From NCBI RefSeq assembly GCF_041359055.1, contig NZ_JBGJKZ010000002.1:620001-684000 (forward strand): 64,000 bases of DNA, given 5' to 3'. Shown in pieces: positions 53,481 through 61,972 of the stretch. Made by a program: the position numbers and the translations under genes. Each line of letters starts with the position of its first letter. The first letter of the stretch is position 1. The DNA comes from Paenalcaligenes hominis_A (lineage in GTDB: Bacteria; Pseudomonadota; Gammaproteobacteria; Burkholderiales; Burkholderiaceae_B). The notes beneath the pieces were generated by a model that saw only the letters and a list, made by a program, of their open reading frames with translations, had not been told where the DNA came from and did no database searches.

Positions 53481-53708
53481 AAAGCGCGCCAAAGAAATGG
53501 TTTAACTCTTTACTTTTATCTAGCGAATAACCGATTATGAAAATGCGTCAAAAGAACGTTTTTGCTCCGCTAAATACTCCAGAGTGCGACGAGTCAAAGA
53601 AAGGTCTGATAGTAGCGTCAAATTCTTATTACTTTAAATCTGACCTGTTCAACCGTTTGCTCTTGCTCCCTATGCTTTTACAGCGTTACATCATAAAGCC
53701 TGCATTCG

Positions 53709-54119
53709 TTTGCTCCCGCATCCCCCCTCAGTCTAACGCCCTCACTAGGCAGTGCTCGCTCACTACGCTCGCTCCGCGCTGAACCGTTCGATCGTTAGTC
53801 TGAGTTGGGTTGAGGTGAGTAAAGGCGGACTGGGGAAGTTGTTTTAGAAGTGATTGCTTTAGAACCTACTTCTTTAAGAGTGCTTGTTTTCAATAAGGCC
53901 GAGGTAAAGATAGGCTAAGAATGTCAGTTGGTTAAGGTAATTTTTAACACTAGTTGTGCTAATTGTTTTAGAGATGATGGATTTGTTCAAATCTTGAAAA
54001 AGAAAAACCTATGTATGCTAAACATAACCTCCCTTAGGCGTGCGTCATAAACAGCTATGAGCGATTCAGCGCGGAGCGAGTGAAACGAGTGAGCACTGCC
54101 TAGCGAGTGGCTGTTTATG
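53709..54119 (-). repeat. bipartite palindrome unit 5
   Basis: A spans 53727-53804 and B spans 54046-54119. Its middle segment is nearly identical to that of unit 4 over about 200 bp. Confidence 0.92.
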
Positions 54120-54289
54120 AAAGCGCGCCAAAAGAACGTTTTTGCTCCGCTAAATACTCCAGAGTGCGACGAATCAAAGAAAGGTCTGATAGCTGCTTTA
54201 AACTCTTTCTATTTTGAGTTTAAAGTGTTTATTCATTTGCTATTGCCCCTTATGCTTTTACAGCGTTACATCATAAAGCCTGCATTCGT

Positions 54290-54643
54290 TTGCTCCCGCA
54301 TCCCCCCTCAGTCTAACGCTCTCACTAGGCAGTGCTCGCTCACTGCGTTCGCTCCGCGCTGAACCGTTCGATCGTTAGTCTAAGGTGGGCTGAGGTGAGT
54401 AAAGACGGACTGGGGAAGTTGTTTTAGAAGTGACTGATGTAAGGATGAGCTGAAAATACCAGTGGATTGAGGTGGTTTTTTAGAAATGGGGATTTTTTTG
54501 GTGGTGGATTTGCTAAGGGCTTAATAAAAGAAAAACCTGTGCTAAACATAATCTCTCCTAGGCGTGCGTCATAAACAGCTATGAGCGATTCAGCGCGGAG
54601 CGAGCGCAGCGAGTGAGCACTGCCTAGCGAGTGGCTGTTTATG
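54290..54643 (-). repeat. bipartite palindrome unit 6
   Basis: A spans 54307-54384 and B spans 54570-54643. The middle segment is shorter and more diverged than in units 4 and 5. The A outer stem has a change (TCTAAG instead of TCTGAG). Confidence 0.92.
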
Positions 54644-54830
54644 AAAGCGCGCCAAAGAAATGGTTTAACTCTTTGCTTTTATCTAGCGAATAACCGATTA
54701 TGAAAATGCGTCAAAAGAACGGTTTAACTCCTCACTCCCATTTTGTGAACGGTTGTTTATAAATGAGGAACGCTTTAACTTTCAGCCTCAGCTTTGCAAA
54801 CGACTGGCTATAAAAGCACGCCAAAAAGAA

Positions 54831-56009
54831 TCAAGTTGCTTGGGTAGAAGTAGCTGGAGAAAGAGTGCTGAGTAAATACTCCATAAGCTCTTTAACAGGA
54901 GCAATCCGCTTGCCTAGTGGTAGTGCTTCAGAGCCGCGGAAAAAGAGACCGCGGGCGACGTCGCCAACGAGCGCATAGGCCAGTTGACGATCAATGCAAA
55001 ACTGGCCGCTTTTAGCAACACCATCGCGTAAACCACAAAAAGCAAGACAATCAAAACCCTCAGAGCACTCGCGCTCTTTGGCGACTTGTTGCAATTTGGA
55101 TTCCTTGTGTAGGTACGCATCCAGCCAAGGCGTGCGGACGGCGCGCGCGGGCAGGCCGGCTACACTCATAAACGTAACAATATCCTCAGGTTCAGCGTCT
55201 ACTAAGACCTGTTTAAAGTTAGGGTGTGCATCGCCCTCTTCGGTCACTGCAAATGCACTACCTAGTTGTACTGCGCTGGCACCTAAATCCAAAAGCTGTT
55301 GAACTTGGTGCGGGTCACTAATCCCTCCGGCTACAATTAAAGGAATCGGTGCAATGCCAAGCTTTTCAAATACGGCGAGAGTTTCTTTAATAGCAATTTC
55401 AAATTGGTAATTAGGGCTATCCATTTGCTCAACATTCGCCAAGCCAAGGTGGCCTGCTGCAAATTTGGGGTTTTCAATAACGATGGCGTCGGGTAGGCGA
55501 TTTTTGCGTAGCCATTTACGCAGCACCAGCTGTATACCACGGGCATCCGAGAGAATAGGTATCAGGGCCACATCCGGAAAATCCTCTGTCAGCTCTGGCA
55601 AGTCCAGCGGCAAACCTGCACCAACCACAATGGCATCTGCACCGCTTTGGCAAGCTTGGCGCACGTATTCCGGATACGCTTCAACGGCTTTCATGATGTT
55701 AACGGCAATGGCACCCTGTCCTGCAGCGAGCACTTTGGCCGCTTTAATTTCACGGTCTAGTGCTAGCAGGTTGCACGCATTGATGTTGGCTTTGCTGCTG
55801 TCGTCATTCGAGCGTTGCATGAGATCGGGGTGGTGACGACGCAAGTCCACACTTGAAATGGTGCCCATGCCACCCAGTTTAGCGACGGAGCCGGCCAAAC
55901 GGTGCGCAGAAATACCCACACCCATCCCACCTTGAACGACGGGCAAGATTGACTTGTTTTTGATAGTGAAGCGTTGTGTTTGTAAAGTGTGCACCGCAAT
56001 GTCCTTCAT
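54831..56009 (-). CDS. nitronate monooxygenase / enoyl reductase-like flavoprotein
   Basis: An FMN-dependent TIM-barrel protein of 392 residues in the NPD/FabK/2-nitropropane dioxygenase family. It shows LPVVQGGMGVGISAHRLAGSVAKLGGMGTI at the N-terminus, GADAIVVGAGLPLDLPEL in the middle and the phosphate-binding PLIVAGGISDPHQVQQLLDLGASAVQLGSAFAVTEEG. A Cys-containing segment near the end (RECSEGFDCLAFCGLRDG) is notable. Whether it oxidises nitronates or serves another role is not decidable here. A TTG precedes the chosen ATG. It lies directly beside array 2. Confidence 0.85.
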   Translation of the reverse strand: MKDIAVHTLQTQRFTIKNKSILPVVQGGMGVGISAHRLAGSVAKLGGMGTISSVDLRRHHPDLMQRSNDDSSKANINACNLLALDREIKAAKVLAAGQGAIAVNIMKAVEAYPEYVRQACQSGADAIVVGAGLPLDLPELTEDFPDVALIPILSDARGIQLVLRKWLRKNRLPDAIVIENPKFAAGHLGLANVEQMDSPNYQFEIAIKETLAVFEKLGIAPIPLIVAGGISDPHQVQQLLDLGASAVQLGSAFAVTEEGDAHPNFKQVLVDAEPEDIVTFMSVAGLPARAVRTPWLDAYLHKESKLQQVAKERECSEGFDCLAFCGLRDGVAKSGQFCIDRQLAYALVGDVARGLFFRGSEALPLGKRIAPVKELMEYLLSTLSPATSTQAT

Positions 56010-56044
56010 CAATTACTGAAACATGTGAAGAACTACTATGCCTA

Positions 56045-56084
56045 GAAAAAACAACAGCGACCTTAATTTGCATCAAGGTCGCTG
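56045..56084 (-). terminator. rho-independent terminator of pyrB
   Basis: CAGCGACCTT (56055-56064) pairs with AAGGTCGCTG (56075-56084) around a 10-base loop. On the minus strand a T run follows. It lies 30 bp after the pyrB stop. Confidence 0.85.
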
Positions 56085-56113
56085 CATTTAATTCGAACTA
56101 GAGTCCTGCTTAA

Positions 56114-57406
56114 CTAGTACATGCCATGAAAAACGGCGTCTTCGGGGCCAATGTGAGAGGGAGGGCTCCAAGTTACATCGCGCATAGAGTGTTGAACCAA
56201 GTTCTCTACCCCTAGCAGCACTGCAAAAATAGCCATACGTACTGGAATGCCGTTATCTGCTTGGCGGAAAATAGCTAAGCGCGGGTCGTGATTAAGATCC
56301 ACACTTAGATCGTGCGCGTCTTCACGGCTATCACGCGGTAAAGGGTGCATAATAATGACGTCCTCTTTGCCATAAGTATCAAGCAGCGCTTTATTAATTT
56401 GAAAATCAGCGCTGTAGCCTTCGAGCTGCTCGTCACTAAAACGCTCTTTTTGTACGCGAGTGGCGTAGATGACGTCTGCGCCTTTGATCTCTGTCATAGT
56501 ATGGGCTTGCTCAATAACATGATTTCCACGCTGCGCTACGTGTTCGATGATGTCTTGGGGCATTTCCAAACCGGGTGGCGAAATCAAAGTGAATTTCAAG
56601 CCCTTGTATAAGGACAGCATTTTCATTAATGAATGCACGGTACGGCCGTATTTAAGATCGCCTGTAATGGCAATATGCGAGCCATCAAGCAGCTTTCCTA
56701 AGCGTGAGAACTCGGTCAAGATAGTGTAGAGATCGAGCAGTGCCTGACTAGGGTGCTCACCAGCCCCATCACCGCCATTGACTACAGGAATATTGGTGGC
56801 TGCTGCAAACTCGGCCACTGAACCTTGTTCGGGGTGGCGGATAACCATGGCATCCACATAACCACTCATGACCCGACTGGTGTCGTAAATGGACTCGCCT
56901 TTAGCCATGGAGGAAAACGTAAAACCGGTGGTGTCACACACAGAACCGCCTAAACGGCAAAAAGCGGCACCAAAACTGACTCTAGTGCGCGTGCTGGCCT
57001 CGAAAAACAAGTTACCCAATACCGCACCCTCGAGCACACGCGACACCTTTTGGCGGCGTGCAATAGGCTGCATCATATCCGCAATGCGTACAAGTTCTTC
57101 GACGGATTCGCGGGTAAATTGCTCAACAGAGAGTAGTTGGTGTTTGCCATGAATAGCAATACGGTCACGTAATGGGCCTCGTTGATTATTTTGCGCATAT
57201 TTTTCTAATAGGCTTTCGTTTTCAACGATTTCAGTCACAAAACGCTGTACGACTTCAGGCATACCGCGGAATTCTTGGGACCCTTCGGGAAGTAGCCATG
57301 TATCGAGTGCGCGACGTTTAACCCCAATACGCGCCGCAAATACGTCGCGTGTTAAATTCAAGCGACGCATTGCATCGCGTAAAAAAACCTGTTGTGAGAC
57401 AGCCAT
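56114..57406 (-). CDS. pyrB: aspartate carbamoyltransferase with N-terminal HTH-like extension
   Basis: PyrB catalyses the committed step of pyrimidine synthesis. The catalytic core starts near residue 80 and is intact: FEASTRTRVSFGAAF, FSSMAKGESIYDT, the substrate-loop EHPSQALLDLYTI, GDLKYGRTVHSL, YATRVQKERF and MHPLPR. The protein has 430 residues, against about 310 for the E. coli catalytic chain. Most of the extra length is an N-terminal part of about 75 residues resembling an XRE-type helix-turn-helix (LRDAMRRLNLTRDVFAARIGVKRRALDTWLLP), plus a C-terminal tail. No pyrI is adjacent. Confidence 0.93.
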   Translation of the reverse strand: MAVSQQVFLRDAMRRLNLTRDVFAARIGVKRRALDTWLLPEGSQEFRGMPEVVQRFVTEIVENESLLEKYAQNNQRGPLRDRIAIHGKHQLLSVEQFTRESVEELVRIADMMQPIARRQKVSRVLEGAVLGNLFFEASTRTRVSFGAAFCRLGGSVCDTTGFTFSSMAKGESIYDTSRVMSGYVDAMVIRHPEQGSVAEFAAATNIPVVNGGDGAGEHPSQALLDLYTILTEFSRLGKLLDGSHIAITGDLKYGRTVHSLMKMLSLYKGLKFTLISPPGLEMPQDIIEHVAQRGNHVIEQAHTMTEIKGADVIYATRVQKERFSDEQLEGYSADFQINKALLDTYGKEDVIIMHPLPRDSREDAHDLSVDLNHDPRLAIFRQADNGIPVRMAIFAVLLGVENLVQHSMRDVTWSPPSHIGPEDAVFHGMY

Positions 57407-57508
57407 GAGTTGTATTCCTAATAAAACATACGCAATGCGTATATATTAAACCCAAATGCGCTTACAACCGGTTTTTTTATGCAAATGATAAAAAATTACG
57501 ACAGTGCT

Positions 57509-58063
57509 TTACTGTGCGTCTTCACCAGCAATAATACGAGCAGCCATCATGGCGTTTTCACGTGAGCCGACCATGAATATCAAGCGGCCTTCGGTGATGG
57601 GCTCAGAGTAGCCGGGAATAGCCAATAAGGTGCCATCTACCACCAACGCCAAACGCTTGTTCGGGTTTTGTTCGGTCAAGCGTGCCAAACGCTCTTTGGC
57701 TACTGTGTTTAGAGTTAATGCTAACAAGCCCTCGCCTGTTTCCGACGTGCCGGCCTCGACGGTGTCTAGGTCATTGCGTGTTAGGAAGGCCTCGGGCTCT
57801 AGATACAGGACGTTGCTCTCGTCGATTTGAACCTCAGCCCAATCAGAGTGAGGTTGGGTATCGGCTAGGAACACCAATAAAGGGGCTGCCATTTGAGCCT
57901 CAGGTGCTTGGGTTGCATCGGTTGGGGATGCGGGTGTAGTTGCGGGGGCAGTGCCGTCTACTGGGGCCGATGTATCTGGAGTGGTAGGTGGAGTTTGACA
58001 TGCAGCCAACGCCAATAATGCCACCGGAGCAAGTAAACGACTAACAAATTTTAATTTAGGCAT
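57509..58063 (-). CDS. putative lipoprotein with SecD P1-head-like domain
   Basis: The 184-residue protein has a lipoprotein signal (LLAPVALLALAAC, lipobox LAAC, acylated Cys near residue 22), then a Thr/Pro/Ala-rich linker of about 40 residues. The folded domain that follows resembles the SecD/SecDF P1 head: GLLALTLNTVAKERLARLTEQ, then KRLALVVDGTLLAIPGYSEPITEGRLIFMVG. Being a stand-alone lipoprotein it is not SecD. Its role is unknown. The ribosome site AGAGGAAGG is strong. Confidence 0.82.
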   Translation of the reverse strand: MPKLKFVSRLLAPVALLALAACQTPPTTPDTSAPVDGTAPATTPASPTDATQAPEAQMAAPLLVFLADTQPHSDWAEVQIDESNVLYLEPEAFLTRNDLDTVEAGTSETGEGLLALTLNTVAKERLARLTEQNPNKRLALVVDGTLLAIPGYSEPITEGRLIFMVGSRENAMMAARIIAGEDAQ

Positions 58064-58407
58064 AATTCAACACCTTCCTCTTATGAAATAGCATTTTTAA
58101 TGCAATAAGTGTAGCAACATCTTTAAAAGAGCTCTATGGCTGCTTATTAACTTAACAATTACTATCTATTTAAACGCGTATTTAGCTCACAAAATGTGTC
58201 AAATATTTGTAAATTATATCTATTGCTTATTTAAGTTAAAGCAACGTATAAAATTATTGCGCTTAGCTTGCTTTAAAGAATCTGCCTGACCCTTTAACAA
58301 TGACTCCCTGCCCCCACATTGTTATTTATAAAACAAAGCAAACTACGCTTATTAACGCTAATCTATGAGCGCGCCCTTTGCTTTGCTTAATTAAGGAAAA
58401 CCATACT
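58064..58407. other. AT-rich divergent promoter region
   Basis: This 344 bp separates the divergent lipoprotein and DUF697-like genes. It is AT-rich and should hold both promoters, but I see no repeat, operator or RNA that stands out. Confidence 0.5.
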
Positions 58408-58899
58408 ATGCGCCCCACCACTCTTGCTGAACTCGACCAAGCCCGCCTACGCTGTCAAAAGTTGGTTTCGCGACGCGCCCTCGTTTCTGCCGCAGCGGCA
58501 GTAGTACCTATTCCGGGCGTGGATGTCAGCACAGACGTGGCCATTTTGTTACAACTCATTCCAGCCATTAATGAGGAATTTGGGTTAAGCCCAGCCCAAA
58601 TCAATGACCTCACTCCCGAATTACAAAAAATTGTCATCGTGGGGGGTGCTAATTTTGGCGTAGGTCTGTTGGGAAAAATCATCACTCCTCAACTCGTCAT
58701 TCAGGTGCTACAACGCATAGGCGTAAAAAAATTAGCGGGTAAATACGCCACCAAATACATACCCGTCGTCGGCTCAGTCATCGCATCTAGCATTAGTTAT
58801 GCCGTGCTGCGCAAAGTTGGCAACCAACATATCAACGAGTGTTACGCTATGGCTAAACAGCTTATCGATGCCGACAGCACAGCCCTAACAACCCTGTAA
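58408..58899 (+). CDS. DUF697-like small membrane-associated protein
   Basis: A 163-residue protein with a short hydrophilic start, then SRRALVSAAAAVVPIPGVDVSTDVAILLQLIPAINEEFGLS, the pattern of DUF697/YcjF-like C-terminal domains. Two more hydrophobic helices follow (VIVGGANFGVGLLGKII and YIPVVGSVIASSISYAVL). In larger relatives this module is attached to a GTPase; here it is alone. Function unknown. The ATG has AAGGA about 10 bases upstream. Confidence 0.75.
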   Translation: MRPTTLAELDQARLRCQKLVSRRALVSAAAAVVPIPGVDVSTDVAILLQLIPAINEEFGLSPAQINDLTPELQKIVIVGGANFGVGLLGKIITPQLVIQVLQRIGVKKLAGKYATKYIPVVGSVIASSISYAVLRKVGNQHINECYAMAKQLIDADSTALTTL

Positions 58900-58950
58900 A
58901 GTTTCAGGTAATGCTTTATTTTTAACTTAACCTTCTTTATCATTCTGAAC

Positions 58951-58969
58951 GATAATGATTATCATTATA
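58951..58969 (+). promoter_or_regulatory. Fur box
   Basis: GATAATGATTATCATTATA matches the 19-bp Fur consensus at 18 of 19 positions and lies 26 bp upstream of the TonB-dependent receptor start. It indicates iron-responsive repression. Confidence 0.88.
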
Positions 58970-58995
58970 GTTTTGATTGATAACAAGGTTGATAC

Positions 58996-61017
58996 ATGAA
59001 CTCACATCTCTCTCATAGAGGATGGCGGCTAAGCACGCTTTGCCTCGCCCTCTCCGCGGCTATTCCCCTAGCCCATGCCCAAAACAAATCAGAAAACGCC
59101 GTGTCCCAACTACAAAACATTGTGGTGACGGCTTCCGGTTTTGAACAACTGGTCGAAGATGCACCTGCCTCAATTAGCGTGATCCCTCGCGAAGAGCTTG
59201 AGAAAAAAGCTTACCGTGATGTGACTGATGCTTTGCGTGACGTGCCCGGCGTAGTCGTTACTGGCGGTGGCAGCTCGAGCGATATTAGTATTCGCGGTAT
59301 GGCGGCGGGTTACACACTGATTTTAATTGACGGTAAACGTGTTAACTCTCGTGAAACGCGTCCAAACAGCGATAACGCAGGGATCGAACAGGGCTGGCTG
59401 CCTCCGATCGAGGCCATTGACCGCATTGAGGTGGTTCGTGGCCCCATGTCTTCATTATATGGCTCCGAAGCCATGGGCGGTGTGGTTAATATCATTACAC
59501 GCAAAATAGCCGACACGTGGACTGGGTCGTTGCGCACCGAAGCCACGCTGCAACAACACTCCGAGTCAGGCGATATCTACCAAGGTAACTTTTATGTAGC
59601 TGGCCCCATCAAAGAAGGTCTGCTAGGCGTACAGATCTCTGGGCAAAAATCGCGTCGTAACGAAGACAAATTTCTACAGGGTTTCAACAAACAAGACACC
59701 CAATCCGGCAACATTAAATTTACTTTGACTCCTTCGGAAAACCACGACCTAATCGCCGAGGTCGGCCGCACCGATCAAAAACGCATTTCAACCCCAGGCA
59801 AAACCATTGCCCTGGAAACATGCGGTCGCAATGGCTGCACCCCTAACGAGGCCTCAGAGAGCAAGTACACACGCGACAGCTATGCTCTGACCCACAAAGG
59901 GCGCTACGGTAACCTGCAGTCAGAATCCTACATACAACAAGACCGCAACAAAAACCCAGGGCGTAACATGTTCATTAAGAACACCGAACTGAATTCGCAA
60001 TGGAATACCATGTTGGGCAACCACCATGTCACCTTTGGGGCACAGTACCTGAGTGAAAAACTGGAAGATCACGGCAACCAATACAAGCCCGAAGTCAGTG
60101 ATTTATCTCGATACCAGTGGGCAGCTTATGCCGAGGACGAGTGGGAGCTACACCCTAGTTTTAGCTTAACCAGCGGATTGCGCCTGACTCACGATGAAAA
60201 CTACGGCAATCACTGGACCCCTCGTTTATACGGGGTGTGGCACGCCAGCGATGAGCTTAGCGTCAAAGCGGGTGTATCGACTGGTTTTAAAGCTCCTAGC
60301 TTACGGGCTGCCGTAGCAGACTGGGGACAAATTACTGGTGGCGGTGGTGGAGTACCTGCCGTGATTGTAGGAAACCCCGATCTCAAGCCCGAAAAAAGTA
60401 TCAGCCAAGAAATTGGTTTTATTTGGGATAACCGCGAAAACCTAAACCTAGGCTTAACCTTTTTTAATACCCAATTTAAAGACAAGATTTCCGAAGTACG
60501 CCGTTGCACCGACCCCGATGGACTTCCCACTTGCCATGTCACACCAGGCGACCAAGGCTATAAATTCATCAGTGATCGCGTCAACGTAGATAAAGCTGTT
60601 ATGCGTGGTATTGAAGCCGTTGCCAGCTGGAATATTACTGACGACCTGCTATTAAGCAGCAACTACACCTTTACGCATTCAAAACAAAAAAGCGGAGACT
60701 TTAGCGGTAGACCGTTAAACAAAATGCCTAAACACATGTTCAACACTACCTTAGACTGGGATTACAGCCCAGAGCTAAACCTATGGACTCGTGTTAATTT
60801 CCGCGGCAAAAGCTCAGACTATTTAAGCCGAACTTCGATGAGCGAAGGCACCCCATCATTCACCTTCGTGGATATGGGCTTGGGCTATAAAATTAGCAAA
60901 AACACAAACGTGGGTGTGGGGATTTACAACGTGTTTGACAAACGCGTAACCAACGAAACGCACGGAGCTGTTTATGATGGTCGTCGTTATTGGGCCCAGC
61001 TCACCGTTGGTTTTTAA
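58996..61017 (+). CDS. TonB-dependent siderophore receptor, CirA/IrgA-like
   Basis: An outer-membrane receptor of 673 residues. A signal peptide (about 1-28, ending AHA) is followed by a TonB-box-like segment (QNIVVTASG) and a plug domain with EDAPASISVIPREELEKKAYRDVTDALRDVPGV, ISIRGM and IEVVRGPMSSLYGSEAMGGVVNIITRK. The remaining 480 residues form the beta-barrel, ending in the aromatic-terminated strand YWAQLTVGF. The plug most resembles CirA/IrgA/BfrA catecholate receptors. The Fur box upstream supports an iron-uptake role. The ligand is unconfirmed. Confidence 0.92.
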   Translation: MNSHLSHRGWRLSTLCLALSAAIPLAHAQNKSENAVSQLQNIVVTASGFEQLVEDAPASISVIPREELEKKAYRDVTDALRDVPGVVVTGGGSSSDISIRGMAAGYTLILIDGKRVNSRETRPNSDNAGIEQGWLPPIEAIDRIEVVRGPMSSLYGSEAMGGVVNIITRKIADTWTGSLRTEATLQQHSESGDIYQGNFYVAGPIKEGLLGVQISGQKSRRNEDKFLQGFNKQDTQSGNIKFTLTPSENHDLIAEVGRTDQKRISTPGKTIALETCGRNGCTPNEASESKYTRDSYALTHKGRYGNLQSESYIQQDRNKNPGRNMFIKNTELNSQWNTMLGNHHVTFGAQYLSEKLEDHGNQYKPEVSDLSRYQWAAYAEDEWELHPSFSLTSGLRLTHDENYGNHWTPRLYGVWHASDELSVKAGVSTGFKAPSLRAAVADWGQITGGGGGVPAVIVGNPDLKPEKSISQEIGFIWDNRENLNLGLTFFNTQFKDKISEVRRCTDPDGLPTCHVTPGDQGYKFISDRVNVDKAVMRGIEAVASWNITDDLLLSSNYTFTHSKQKSGDFSGRPLNKMPKHMFNTTLDWDYSPELNLWTRVNFRGKSSDYLSRTSMSEGTPSFTFVDMGLGYKISKNTNVGVGIYNVFDKRVTNETHGAVYDGRRYWAQLTVGF

Positions 61018-61043
61018 CACCTCGGTGACCTGAGCTAAAACGG

Positions 61044-61059
61044 GGCTGTTTATACAGCC
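61044..61059. terminator. short hairpin between the receptor gene and nagB
   Basis: GGCTGT (61044-61049) pairs with ACAGCC (61054-61059) around TTAT, overlapping the nagB stop, with a short T run on the minus-strand side. It is a modest candidate for ending both convergent genes. Confidence 0.4.
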
Positions 61060-61808
61060 AGATCCGTGTTAAAGGCGGCAGCTGGCAAATGCTGAGCTGC
61101 TGCCTCATCCACCAAAATACGCACATTGGAGTGCTTTTTCAAAATAGACGCAGGCAACGATTCATCAACCCCACTGTGGTAGAGCTCTGCCATAATTTGC
61201 GCTTTATTTTCACCTGTAGCCAACAACAAGATTTGCTTGGCTTGCATAATATCCCCTAAACCCAACGTAATGGCTTGGGTTGGCATTTGGGACTTGTCTG
61301 CAAAAAAACGGCTGTTATCAAGCCGTGTTTGTGGCGAAAGGTCCACAACATGCACTTGACTATCAAACGACGTGCCAGGTTCGTTAAACCCAATATGACC
61401 ATTGGTGCCAATCCCCAACAACTGCCAGTCGATGCCGCCTAGCTGTTGAATTAAATCATGGTAGTGCGCACATTGCTCGTCTAAGCTGTCACATAGCCCA
61501 TCGGGTAAATGAACCCGCTTGGGATTAAAAGGCACCAAACCGAATAGTTCTTGTTGCATATAGTAATGATAACTTTGCGGATGTTCTGCACCTAAACCAA
61601 TATACTCATCTAAATTGAACGTAGACAGCTGATCTAGGTTGAGCTGCTGCTGGCGTGCCTGACGCACAAATTCATCGTAGATGGGCTCCATGGTGCTGCC
61701 TGTGGCTAGGCCTAATACAGCCTTAGGATTGCGTTGAATTAAGGCAACCCATTCAGCAGTCACATAGTCGGCTATGGCTTGGGGGCTAGTAAAGCGATAG
61801 AACATCAT
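61050..61808 (-). CDS. nagB: glucosamine-6-phosphate deaminase
   Basis: NagB converts glucosamine 6-phosphate to fructose 6-phosphate and ammonia. The 252-residue protein has VLGLATGSTMEPIYDEFVR, STFNLDEYIGLGAEHPQSYHYYM with the catalytic Asp, and LLGIGTNGHIGFNEPGTSFDSQ. It ends soon after SILKKHSNVRILVDEAAA, as in short bacterial forms lacking the allosteric tail. The ATG pair at 61808/61805 begins the fold; the frame extends to 61838. No nagA or transporter gene is adjacent. Confidence 0.92.
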   Translation of the reverse strand: MMFYRFTSPQAIADYVTAEWVALIQRNPKAVLGLATGSTMEPIYDEFVRQARQQQLNLDQLSTFNLDEYIGLGAEHPQSYHYYMQQELFGLVPFNPKRVHLPDGLCDSLDEQCAHYHDLIQQLGGIDWQLLGIGTNGHIGFNEPGTSFDSQVHVVDLSPQTRLDNSRFFADKSQMPTQAITLGLGDIMQAKQILLLATGENKAQIMAELYHSGVDESLPASILKKHSNVRILVDEAAAQHLPAAAFNTDLAV

Positions 61809-61972
61809 TCGTTTCGGTCTATGATTAAGAATAAACACGTATTATTAATCAAAACTTCGTTACCGTGTGTGTTTTTATCTAGCCATACATTAATTACTTA
61901 GCTCTATTAAATGTGCAATAATGTTAGGTTCGCCCAATTAGCGTTTGTTATAGATAAATTAAATAAGTAAAC

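Larger units (their letters stand above)
52981..54830. repeat. repeat array 2 (three inverted units)
   Basis: This gene-free 1.85 kb holds units 4-6 in the order A-B on the plus strand, opposite to array 1. The inner flank (53000-53090, with TTTGCTCCCGC and CATGATCTAATGGCATTAA) is the reverse complement of the flank after unit 3. The outer flank after unit 6 (54644-54720) is that of the region before unit 1. A degenerate B end is visible near 54795-54830. Two 81-codon frames inside are by-products of repeated spacers. Confidence 0.93.

Noticed and set aside
53537..54362. Two similar 81-codon frames at 53537-53782 and 54117-54362 that look like a duplicated gene family
   Set aside because: Both run through the inter-unit spacer and hairpin A of array 2. 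Their similarity is explained by the DNA repeat, they lack ribosome sites, and array 1 does not keep the frame.
44489..54830. A composite transposon with the arrays as flanking insertion sequences
   Set aside because: Neither array encodes a transposase, and no target duplication or terminal repeat typical of an IS was seen. The cargo is mostly core metabolism.
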